Assembly: GCA_016781115.1 (NCBI GenBank)
Contig: JADDQX010000145.1
Coordinates: 1 to 5,668 of the forward strand
Reading direction: 5' to 3'
DNA from: Actinomycetota bacterium
Lineage (GTDB): Bacteria > Actinomycetota > CADDZG01 > WHSQ01
DNA: 5,668 nucleotides
Position numbers and translations under genes: made by a program. Positions 1-5,299 of the stretch are shown here, one piece after another. Below the pieces are notes generated by a model that was given only the letters and a program-made list of their open reading frames with translations, was not told the DNA's origin and made no database searches. How positions within the stretch are numbered: position 1 is the first letter of the stretch; every line of letters begins with the position of its first letter.

Positions 1-159
1 TGGATCCCGGATCTCACCGTCCGCGACCGCGCCGTGGGGCAACGGCGCCGAAGCGAAACTCAGCAGGGACGGCCCGCCGCGCCCGGAGCCAACCTGGGCG
101 ACGCGAACCGCGCTGGCGCCGATATCGAGGCCGATGGCAGGCGCAGCACCGAGGGCCAT
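1..159 (-). CDS. pilM: Type IV pilus assembly protein PilM, N-terminal fragment
   Basis: This is the first 53 codons of PilM, running off the left edge of the window. Translation from the ATG at 159 begins MALGAAPAIGLDIGASAV and continues RVAQVGSGRGG. The I-G-L-D-I-G-A-S-A-V-R-V segment (residues 9-20) matches the N-terminal phosphate-1 strand and loop of PilM and other actin/FtsA-like ATPases. PilM is a cytoplasmic actin-fold protein that binds the N-terminal tail of PilN and links the inner-membrane platform to the assembly motors. The ATG shares its A with the TGA stop of the upstream helix-turn-helix gene (TGATG), so translation is probably coupled. A GGTGAT purine stretch (166-171) lies 6 bases upstream and can serve as the ribosome-binding site. 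Identity rests on this short N-terminus plus the pilin context. Another actin-fold ATPase is possible but less likely. Confidence 0.85.
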   Translation of the reverse strand, partial: MALGAAPAIGLDIGASAVRVAQVGSGRGGPSLLSFASAPLPHGAVADGEIRDP

Positions 160-404
160 CAGGGGATCACCGGTACGTTGACCGAGCGCTCCGTCAGGTA
201 GTGCTCCACGTCGCTGCGGCGGAGGCGATAGTTCTTGCCCACGCGGATGGCGGACAGCTGACCGGACTTGATCAGCCGGTAGACCGTCATGTTGGACACG
301 CGCATCATGGTCGCGACCTCGCCCACCGTCAGCAGAGGCTCCCCGAACTCTCGCTGCAACTCCTCCACCTTTCGGTTGGTCGCCGAGGCGCCGGCTGGCA
401 ACAA
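159..404 (-). CDS. Small MerR/excisionase-type helix-turn-helix DNA-binding protein (BldC-like)
   Basis: This is a protein of up to 81 aa made almost entirely of one winged helix-turn-helix domain (HTH_17/excisionase family, residues about 24-70). The domain reads LLTVGEVATMMRVSNMTVYR, then a basic wing with RVGKNYRLRRSDVEHYL. Such single-domain proteins are common in Actinobacteria; BldC is the best-known relative and binds direct repeats as head-to-tail oligomers. Here it probably regulates pilus genes, but that is inferred only from position: it follows the PilX-like gene by 94 bases and its stop overlaps the pilM start. The start is unsure. TTG at 404 is the longest option but has no visible Shine-Dalgarno sequence. 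TTG at 359 has AAGGTGG five bases upstream (365-371) and would give a 66-aa protein close to BldC in size. GTG at 368 is a third option. I see no integrase or other phage gene nearby, so a phage excisionase role is unlikely. Confidence 0.82.
   Translation of the reverse strand: MLPAGASATNRKVEELQREFGEPLLTVGEVATMMRVSNMTVYRLIKSGQLSAIRVGKNYRLRRSDVEHYLTERSVNVPVIP
365..371 (-). promoter_or_regulatory. Candidate ribosome-binding site inside the helix-turn-helix reading frame
   Basis: AAGGTGG on the minus strand lies five bases before the TTG at 359 and is followed by GGAG. It is the only strong Shine-Dalgarno-like stretch near the start of the helix-turn-helix gene. It favours a 66-aa product starting at 359 over the 81-aa product starting at 404. 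The stretch also encodes part of the longer version (Lys-Val-Glu-Glu), so its presence may be coincidental. Confidence 0.4.
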
Positions 405-498
405 CAGTTCACAATAACGTCAGTACTCAACTCGATTCATCGTCCCGAGTACAGAGACCCTTTAGAAGTACATGCGTGTAGTTACGGGCGCCTCGCGC
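405..498 (-). promoter_or_regulatory. 94-base leader region of the helix-turn-helix/pilM pair
   Basis: This is the longest spacer downstream of the first minor pilin gene and is AT-richer than its surroundings. It holds an inverted repeat GTACTC-N18-GAGTAC (423-428 and 447-452), a six-codon ATG...TGA mini-frame (420-440) preceded by GGGA, and a weak actinobacterial-type -10 (TATTGT, 411-416) just upstream of the TTG at 404. No convincing -35 box is visible. It could carry a separate promoter or operator for helix-turn-helix-pilM, or simply be part of one long transcript. Confidence 0.35.
423..452. repeat. Inverted repeat GTACTC-N18-GAGTAC
   Basis: There are two perfect 6-base arms, GTACTC at 423-428 and GAGTAC at 447-452, separated by 18 bases. 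They sit about 20-50 bases before the annotated start of the helix-turn-helix gene. The arm spacing of 24 bases centre to centre is not far from two helical turns, so it could be an operator for autoregulation. The arms are short enough to occur by chance. Confidence 0.3.
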
Positions 499-499
499 C
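487..499 (-). terminator. Small GC hairpin at the end of the PilX-like gene (weak terminator candidate)
   Basis: GGCGC (minus strand) pairs with GCGCC across a GAG loop, giving a 5-bp stem that starts within the TAG stop of the PilX-like gene. There is no T-run after it, so it is unlikely to be an efficient intrinsic terminator. At most it is a pause or mRNA 3'-end stabilising structure. Confidence 0.2.
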
Positions 500-2031
500 T
501 AGCGGTCGATCTCTGCCCACCGGAACGGCGTTATCGAGCTGAAGATGTTCGACCTCGTCGCCACCCAGCAATCGTCCATCGAGAAGATCGCGCCGCCCGT
601 CATCCTGATCTCGCGCGCCAGGATCGTCCCGTTGACGGTGGGACCCCCGGTGTACGTGAAGGTCCCATCCTGAGCGAGGATCGCGCCGTTCAGCTGCCCG
701 CCCGTCCCCATCTCGAAGCCGCCGTTGCGTACGATCATAGTTCCGTTGCGGTTATTCGCGGTGGGAAGGCCAGTGGTCGTGTCGTAGGCGCAAGGCCACA
801 CGTTGCCCGCGGCCCATTTGACGGAGTTCACCAGAGGCGACAACCGGTTGTTGAACTCGAAGTAGGCGATGAAGGCCGCGGTCCCGCCAGCCGTCGGCGG
901 CATCAACGGCGCTACGTCCGCATCCTGGAAAACCACGGGAGGCGAGAAACGGGGGCCGTTGCGGATCGTGCAGTAGCTCGTCGTGGTCCCATAGTTGCAG
1001 TAGAGCCCGTACAGCTGCGCCGCCTCCTTCAGCCCCCTGTACTGTTCCTCTGTGAGTCGACCCGCAGGAACCACGCGTCTCGCGTCATCCGACGTGAATC
1101 GAGCGTGGGGCGGATACCCCACCTGATCGGAGCAACCCGAAGCGATCGCCTTCGAGGTGCCATCCGGGTTCGCTGTGAACGCGCTCCCGTCTGAATCCCA
1201 CAACGACTGTGAGGCGAGGCTCCCAGATTGGACTCTGTTCGCGGTGCAGTTCGGAACGCCGCGTTGGAACTCGGGCGTTCCGCTCGCGGGTCCGATCGTT
1301 ATCCCCCCGACCGCGTGCGCAGCCGCGGGCATACGATCCGCGGCAGTACGGCCCGCCGGCCATGTGTTGTTGGGCCAGAAGTCGCTCAGCTTGTAGTAGG
1401 GGTCGGTCCCGAGGAACGTGAGCTTGTCCCTGCCTGCGAAGCTCGTCTCAGAGATCATGCTCACCCCGTGCATCTCGGGGTTTCCATTAACACTCACATT
1501 GATCGCGTAGTGCCCAACGGGTAGACCGGACGGTGTCAGCCGGAGAACCTGAAGAAGCTCTCGCCGAGATGCCGACACCGCCGGACCTCTCCCGGTCGAG
1601 ATCACTCCCACGTATAGAGGCGCTCCCGGCCCGGCGCGATTGGCGCAAGCCGTGGTTCCGAACCACTGATCCCTGCTGGTGGCATTGATGTTGAAGACGC
1701 GCAGCACCGCATCGAAGGAGCCCTGCGCCCCGACCGTCGACGTGGGCAGGGTCAGCCCCGACGTCTGCCACGCGGTCCCGGCAGGACTGCCACCGCATCC
1801 GGCCGAGTAGATGTCACCGTAGAGGACCTTGCCGCTCCTCAGGTGGGAGATCATCGCGTCGATGCCCGCGTCGCCGTAGGCGAGCGCCTCTGCTCCGAAC
1901 CGGTCGGCGCGACCGGCCCGGAAATCCCGTACCGCGACTATCGCGGCCACCGAAGTGACCGCGGTCAAAGCCGCTCCCGCCATCAGAACCGTCACCATGG
2001 CGACACCTCGGGTGTCCTTCATGATCCTCAT
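499..2031 (-). CDS. PilX-like minor pilin / GspK-position tip protein, large
   Basis: This is a 510-aa protein with a PilX-type N-terminus. A short basic start (MRIMKDTRG) leads into a hydrophobic helix at about residues 10-33 (VAMVTVLMAGAALTAVTSVA). It is followed by the family's AEA...AGI-like signature (GAEALAYGDAGIDAMISHL, about 46-64). There is no Glu at +5 after the putative Gly9 cleavage point, as in GspK, which caps pseudopilus tips. The body has several Cys residues. Near the C-terminus (about 429-488) comes a Gly-rich run (NGGFEMGTGGQLNGAILAQD and onward) with alternating short strands, as expected for a small beta-solenoid. It is the last gene of the GspH-PilV-PilW-PilX set. The ATG at 2031 lies 13 bases past the PilW-like stop, with GAAAGG (2041-2046) nine bases upstream. 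An ATG at 2022 is an alternative start. At 510 aa it is much longer than the roughly 200 aa of typical PilX. Confidence 0.75.
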   Translation of the reverse strand: MRIMKDTRGVAMVTVLMAGAALTAVTSVAAIVAVRDFRAGRADRFGAEALAYGDAGIDAMISHLRSGKVLYGDIYSAGCGGSPAGTAWQTSGLTLPTSTVGAQGSFDAVLRVFNINATSRDQWFGTTACANRAGPGAPLYVGVISTGRGPAVSASRRELLQVLRLTPSGLPVGHYAINVSVNGNPEMHGVSMISETSFAGRDKLTFLGTDPYYKLSDFWPNNTWPAGRTAADRMPAAAHAVGGITIGPASGTPEFQRGVPNCTANRVQSGSLASQSLWDSDGSAFTANPDGTSKAIASGCSDQVGYPPHARFTSDDARRVVPAGRLTEEQYRGLKEAAQLYGLYCNYGTTTSYCTIRNGPRFSPPVVFQDADVAPLMPPTAGGTAAFIAYFEFNNRLSPLVNSVKWAAGNVWPCAYDTTTGLPTANNRNGTMIVRNGGFEMGTGGQLNGAILAQDGTFTYTGGPTVNGTILAREIRMTGGAIFSMDDCWVATRSNIFSSITPFRWAEIDR

Positions 2032-2040
2032 GCTCAGCTG

Positions 2041-2046
2041 CCTTTC
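2041..2046 (-). promoter_or_regulatory. Ribosome-binding site of the PilX-like gene
   Basis: GAAAGG lies nine bases before the ATG at 2031 and overlaps the TGA stop of the PilW-like gene (TGAAAGG). This suggests that ribosomes finishing the PilW-like gene re-initiate here. Confidence 0.5.
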
Positions 2047-2731
2047 ATCGTGTGTTCCGCAGCCCGGCCTCGGCGCGGAAGGTGTTGGTGGATCGTCCTT
2101 GCGTCACGGTCATCGAGAAGCGCACCGTGGTTATCAGCGGCCATTCGGCGGCGCCGCAGTTCCGGTTGGCGTTGCCGACGCCCGGAGCGCCGGTGCGATC
2201 CAGTTCGAGACAGGTGGTCGTCCCGTCGCCGGCCGACGTGGCGTCGGGGTCTCCTCCCAGGTCGTATTCCAGCCGATTGCTGACGTAGCAGAAGATGCGG
2301 CCGAGACACGGCGGAGTGGTCGTAGTGACCGGCCTCACACCCGCCATCAGGACGTCGGGTGGGACGCTCGGGTCGCTCCCCAGCCGGATCGTCTGCGAGG
2401 AGGAGTCGTAGCTATAGGTCAAGGTCTCGTAGTCGCCCTGTGCATTCAGGGAGCCCGCAGGGGTGATCGAGCCGTTGAAGTCGAAGTCGACCTGAATCGT
2501 GTAGGAGGTGTCACTGGTGGCCTGGATCGCGCTCGCCTGGCGCGTATCCCGCACCATCCGGTTGAAGCCCAGCCGGGCCTCCTGCGTCGCACCCGCGACC
2601 GCCGTGCTGACGTCGGAGCCGCGCGCGACGGAAAAGACCGTCTGGTAGACCGACACTGAGACGACGGAGAACAGGGCGAGCGCGACCAGCAGCTCAACGA
2701 GCGTGAACCCGTCCTCTCCCCTAGAGGCCAC
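2045..2731 (-). CDS. PilW/GspJ-type minor pilin
   Basis: This is a 228-aa prepilin. The leader is MASRGEDG with cleavage expected after Gly8, and the mature protein begins FTLVELLVALALFSVV with Phe+1 and Glu+5 as the prepilin peptidase requires. The transmembrane half of the N-terminal helix spans about residues 9-30. It is followed by EARLGFNRMVRDTRQASAI (about 51-69), the conserved GspJ/PilW helix end ('...R..RDLRQA'). The globular part has four Cys (142, 148, 174, 192), enough for two disulfides. GTG at 2731 is the chosen start because GGTGGA (2737-2742) stands five bases upstream and it gives a normal 8-residue leader. The longer frame from TTG 2764 has no ribosome-binding site. The start overlaps the end of the PilV-like gene by 11 bases. 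By family analogy it joins the minor-pilin tip/priming complex at the membrane. Confidence 0.85.
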   Translation of the reverse strand: MASRGEDGFTLVELLVALALFSVVSVSVYQTVFSVARGSDVSTAVAGATQEARLGFNRMVRDTRQASAIQATSDTSYTIQVDFDFNGSITPAGSLNAQGDYETLTYSYDSSSQTIRLGSDPSVPPDVLMAGVRPVTTTTPPCLGRIFCYVSNRLEYDLGGDPDATSAGDGTTTCLELDRTGAPGVGNANRNCGAAEWPLITTVRFSMTVTQGRSTNTFRAEAGLRNTR

Positions 2732-4592
2732 GTTTGTCCACCGTCGCGCACGACATGCTGCCAACGTCGACCGTGAGGCTCGTCTCCGGCCGCGCTGGAT
2801 CCGTCGGCACCGTCACGATCTCGATCGCGGGACTGTTCGCGTTGACCTGAGCGGTCCTCGTGGTCGCCGAAGCAGAAGATGCCAAGAGCGCCGGCGCGGT
2901 CAGCCCGCCGGCGATCAGGTAGCCCTTGCGGGTGGAGTCCTGGAACAGGTAGACATCGTTGTCCGTACCGAGCGCGTCGTAAACGAGGGGATTGCCCAGC
3001 AGCGACAACTCGCTGGTTGCGGACGTCCCGGTCTGTCCCGCTATCTGGAAGGACTTATATGTCCCGTCCACGAGATCGTTGGGAGGTTCGACCCAGACTC
3101 TGAGCGTGGCGCTCCACGAGCCAGACGCGCTCGCGCTACCCGGAGCGGATGTGGATGCGCAGGTGACGTTCATCTTGAACTCGTCCAGCACCAACACCGA
3201 CGTGTCGGGGTTCGTCGCGGGGATAAATGTGACCGGGAAGATACGCAGCTTTCCGAACCTGGCTTGAGCGCTTGCGCCCACCGCGTTCGTCGAGTTCGAG
3301 AAGGCACAGGTGGGATCGGTTGACCCCGCCGAGATCGGGCCCGCGACCGCGCTCGCGGCCGTGCATCCGTTGATGGCCGGAGATACTTGTCGCTCGACCG
3401 CCATGATGTTCTTGGTGCGATCCAGCTGCAACTGGGTCGCCTGGCCCTCGACGGCGGCTCGCTCGATCTGGTTGTTGACGAAGAGAGCGCTCGCGCCCTC
3501 TAGACCCGGCAGACCCGTGTAGGAGAAGCGACCTTTCGCGTAAGGCGCGCCTCCACTGCTGACCGCGGCGTTGGTGTTGGCACCTTCGACCACGTGGTCG
3601 TCGAGGTAGGCGATCGTCCCGAAGCTCGTCGAGAGGTGCGGATGGATCACCTCTCCGGGACCGTCGGCTATGGTCGAGAAGCCGCCTGAGAACGCTACAT
3701 CGGGTGTCGTAACGGTCGGAGGAGCAGCGAGAGCGACCGGTGCTCCGGCCACCTGGGCCAGGACCGCATTCTCGGTTCCCGTGCCTTGCTCGCGCGTCAA
3801 TGTGATACGACCTCCGGTCACCACCTCGTCGGCTCTGGACGATGCACGGTTGCTGATGCTCGACTCGGCCGTACCCGCCACCGCCTCGATCTGGCTCCTT
3901 ACGCCTTTGTTGGGGTCTTCGGTCCCCACGTACGACGCGATAGCGCGGACCACGTAGTTCAGACGCGCGTTGGCCGAATACAGCTCGGGGCTCAGCTTCC
4001 TCTCGCCCACGAAGGAGGTCAGGTTGTAGGTCCGTGGCGTGCCCAGGGTCCAGCTGGAGGTGATGGACAGCTCCAGCAGCGTCGTCGGCGGCGCCTCGGT
4101 CGCGACGTCCGTCCAGTTGTAGCCGGCCGCAGGGGTAGCTGTGGTGTACGTCTGCGGATTCGACCCCGCGACGGGAGTCACGAAACGTGCGATCACCGTC
4201 GCGCCGTAGCCCGCCGGGAGATTCGAGGGACATGCGGCTGCCGCGCGGGTCCCCGCGGTGACCGTGCCGGTACAGGTCGTGGTGAAAGTCTTCGTCGTCG
4301 CGTCGTACCCGTCTGCGGTGTCGAGGCTGGGGAAGTAGACATCGAGCACATCGCGTCGCACCGGCGGCGACTGGTTCCTAACGGACTGGAAGAACGGGAG
4401 AGCCCGCGCCCGTTCGAGGACGCGGTTGGAAAGGTTCTTCCCCACGGTGTAGGAGCGCGATACCGCCGTGCCCCGCAGCGACCCCATGAGAAGCGGCGTG
4501 ATGCCCAGCGTCATGATGGAGAAGATCAGGATCGACGCCAGAGTCTCGATGAGGGTGAGACCGAGCTCGCACTGCCTCAGGCGGGTCAGCAC
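2721..4592 (-). CDS. Very large PilV/GspI-type minor pilin
   Basis: This is a 623-aa prepilin-like protein. An 11-residue leader (MLTRLRQCELG) precedes LTLIETLASILIFSIMTLGI, with Gly at -1 and Glu at +5 but Leu rather than Phe at +1. Residues about 12-32 form the membrane helix. GKNLSNRVLERARALPF follows, like the 'A..LA...lE..Ra' stretch of PilV/GspI. PilV and GspI are usually about 120-200 aa, so some 400 residues are extra. That part is Ser/Thr/Ala/Gly-rich and strand-like, with Cys at 107, 121, 410, 429, 478 and 615 that could form three disulfides. I recognise no named domain in it. The GTG at 4592 is chosen because it overlaps the GspH-like stop by 7 bases and has GGAAG (4600-4604) seven bases upstream. 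The open frame extends to 4862, but that part is the shadow of the GspH-like gene. The extra part would be displayed outside the cell, perhaps as an adhesin-like tip (inference). Confidence 0.82.
   Translation of the reverse strand: MLTRLRQCELGLTLIETLASILIFSIMTLGITPLLMGSLRGTAVSRSYTVGKNLSNRVLERARALPFFQSVRNQSPPVRRDVLDVYFPSLDTADGYDATTKTFTTTCTGTVTAGTRAAAACPSNLPAGYGATVIARFVTPVAGSNPQTYTTATPAAGYNWTDVATEAPPTTLLELSITSSWTLGTPRTYNLTSFVGERKLSPELYSANARLNYVVRAIASYVGTEDPNKGVRSQIEAVAGTAESSISNRASSRADEVVTGGRITLTREQGTGTENAVLAQVAGAPVALAAPPTVTTPDVAFSGGFSTIADGPGEVIHPHLSTSFGTIAYLDDHVVEGANTNAAVSSGGAPYAKGRFSYTGLPGLEGASALFVNNQIERAAVEGQATQLQLDRTKNIMAVERQVSPAINGCTAASAVAGPISAGSTDPTCAFSNSTNAVGASAQARFGKLRIFPVTFIPATNPDTSVLVLDEFKMNVTCASTSAPGSASASGSWSATLRVWVEPPNDLVDGTYKSFQIAGQTGTSATSELSLLGNPLVYDALGTDNDVYLFQDSTRKGYLIAGGLTAPALLASSASATTRTAQVNANSPAIEIVTVPTDPARPETSLTVDVGSMSCATVDKRGL
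2737..2742 (-). promoter_or_regulatory. Ribosome-binding site deciding the PilW-like start
   Basis: GGTGGA lies five bases before GTG 2731, inside the end of the PilV-like gene. No comparable site precedes the upstream TTG at 2764, which is why the shorter start is preferred. Confidence 0.55.
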
Positions 4593-5146
4593 GAGGCTGC
4601 TTCCGCGATCGTGCGCTGAGAGACGCGGGCGGTCAGGGCAGAGACACACACCCCCGCCGACCTGCCAAGTGACGGCTGGCGGAGGTCGACGTGGCCCCGG
4701 GTTGCCGTTCCCTTGGGGAAGAAGAGGACGACTTTGTCCTCGGGGGTGACGCCGCATCCACTGCCGAGCACACCTGAGCTGACCTGGCTGCTGCTTGCGA
4801 ACGTGCTGGTACCCAAGAAAGTGACTCCAGTGTCCAAGGTCAGGCGCGAGCGCACGGTGCAAGTATCGTCTGCCGCATCCGCGATGTTCGCGCCCAGGCT
4901 GTAACGGATGGTGGTCCAGCTACCGGTGCCCGTCCTGACAGCGGCACCGAAGATGATCGGGCTGGACTCGGACGCCGCGTTCTGCTGCAGCGTGCGCAGC
5001 TGAGCTACGACCTCCCCCGTCGCTCCCGTCAATGATCGAACGAGCCAGTACTGCCGCAGCGAGAACGCCCCGAGCGTCATCAAGATGGCCGCCAGCCCCA
5101 TGGCCGTCAACATCTCGATCAGAGTAAAGCCATCTTCTTTGCGCAT
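4586..5146 (-). CDS. GspH/FimT-type minor pilin
   Basis: This is a 186-aa prepilin with a classic type III signal. The leader MRKEDG has its cleavage site after Gly6, and the mature protein begins FTLIEMLTAMGLAAIL with Phe+1 and Glu+5. The hydrophobic helix runs to about residue 29 and is followed by the GspH-type stretch LTGATGEVVAQLRTLQQNAA (about 39-58) and a strand-rich domain. Four Cys (96, 131, 167 and the last residue, 186) could form disulfides; the ending with GVCVSALTARVS and a terminal Cys resembles other GspH/FimT pilins. ATG 5146 is the start because AGAAGGA (5152-5158) lies five bases upstream. The in-frame ATG at 5188 has no ribosome-binding site and would give an unusually long leader. 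It is first in the minor-pilin operon, after the hairpin behind the pilin gene. By analogy it belongs to the FimT/PilV/PilW/PilX priming complex. Confidence 0.87.
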   Translation of the reverse strand: MRKEDGFTLIEMLTAMGLAAILMTLGAFSLRQYWLVRSLTGATGEVVAQLRTLQQNAASESSPIIFGAAVRTGTGSWTTIRYSLGANIADAADDTCTVRSRLTLDTGVTFLGTSTFASSSQVSSGVLGSGCGVTPEDKVVLFFPKGTATRGHVDLRQPSLGRSAGVCVSALTARVSQRTIAEAASC

Positions 5147-5151
5147 GAGTG

Positions 5152-5158
5152 TCCTTCT
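5152..5158 (-). promoter_or_regulatory. Strong ribosome-binding site of the GspH-like gene
   Basis: AGAAGGA lies five bases upstream of the ATG at 5146. It is the best Shine-Dalgarno match in the window and fixes the start at 5146 rather than 5188. Confidence 0.7.
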
Positions 5159-5244
5159 GGAACGAGTGTCGCTGGGAACCTTCGTCATCTAGCTATCGGA
5201 CGTTCGAGCAGGCTCCTTGAAGGGCCCGGACCACATACGCACGG
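5159..5244 (-). promoter_or_regulatory. Spacer between the terminator hairpin and the GspH-like gene
   Basis: These roughly 86 bases separate the hairpin after the pilin gene from the ribosome-binding site of the minor pilin operon, so this is the natural place for a minor-pilin promoter. I see no clear sigma-70 type -35/-10 pair. The only promoter-like match is TCCGATAG (5193-5200), close to the -10 of sigma-28/WhiG promoters, but its -35 partner is poor. The operon may instead be fed by read-through from the pilin promoter. Confidence 0.25.
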
Positions 5245-5274
5245 GAAAGGGGCGGGAAAAATCCCGCCCCTTTC
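5245..5274 (-). terminator. Perfect 13-bp GC-rich hairpin after the pilin gene (intrinsic terminator/attenuator)
   Basis: On the minus strand GAAAGGGGCGGGA pairs perfectly with TCCCGCCCCTTTC around a TTTT loop. The stem begins 25 bases after the pilin stop codon. The core is GGGGCGGGA/TCCCGCCCC, and the Ts that would act as the U-tract (TTTC) follow the core directly but can also pair with the leading As. Its position suggests partial termination that keeps minor pilins far below the major pilin, and protection of the pilin mRNA 3' end. It is nearly symmetrical, so it could also stop transcription from the other side. Confidence 0.8.
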
Positions 5275-5299
5275 TTCGACGTGTTGCTCACAACGATTC

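Noticed and set aside
159..404. Phage or integrative-element excisionase
   Set aside because: The fold is the same, but no integrase, attachment repeat or tRNA is visible, and the gene is embedded in and coupled to a pilus gene.
472..1194. Plus-strand open frame of 240 aa opposite the PilX-like gene
   Set aside because: Arg/Pro/Val-rich shadow of GC-rich codons in a well-supported minus-strand gene; no recognisable domain or ribosome-binding site.
1955..2659. Plus-strand open frame of 234 aa opposite the PilW-like gene
   Set aside because: Composition is that of an antisense shadow frame and it spans the junction of two real minus-strand genes.
3262..3500. Recurring GAGCGCTCGCG / GAGCGCTTGCG-like words in the PilV-like gene
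   Set aside because: Short, unevenly spaced and explained by Ala/Ser/Gly codon preference; not a repeat array.
3136..4233. Minus-strand 365-aa frame inside the PilV-like gene
   Set aside because: It is a frame-shifted reading of the PilV-like gene with very Arg-rich composition; the PilV frame has the pilin signature and ordinary composition.
3786..4619. Plus-strand open frame of 277 aa opposite the PilV-like gene
   Set aside because: Extremely Arg/Gly-rich antisense shadow with no motif.
4593..4862. N-terminal extension of the PilV-like frame to an ATG at 4862
   Set aside because: The extra 90 residues overlap the GspH-like gene, lack a signal and would bury the prepilin leader, which must be near the N-terminus.
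5193..5219. Sigma-28/WhiG-type promoter (CAAG-N15-TCCGATAG) before the GspH-like gene
   Set aside because: The -10 part is a fair match to GCCGATAA but the -35 part matches only two of four bases, and one such site is expected by chance.
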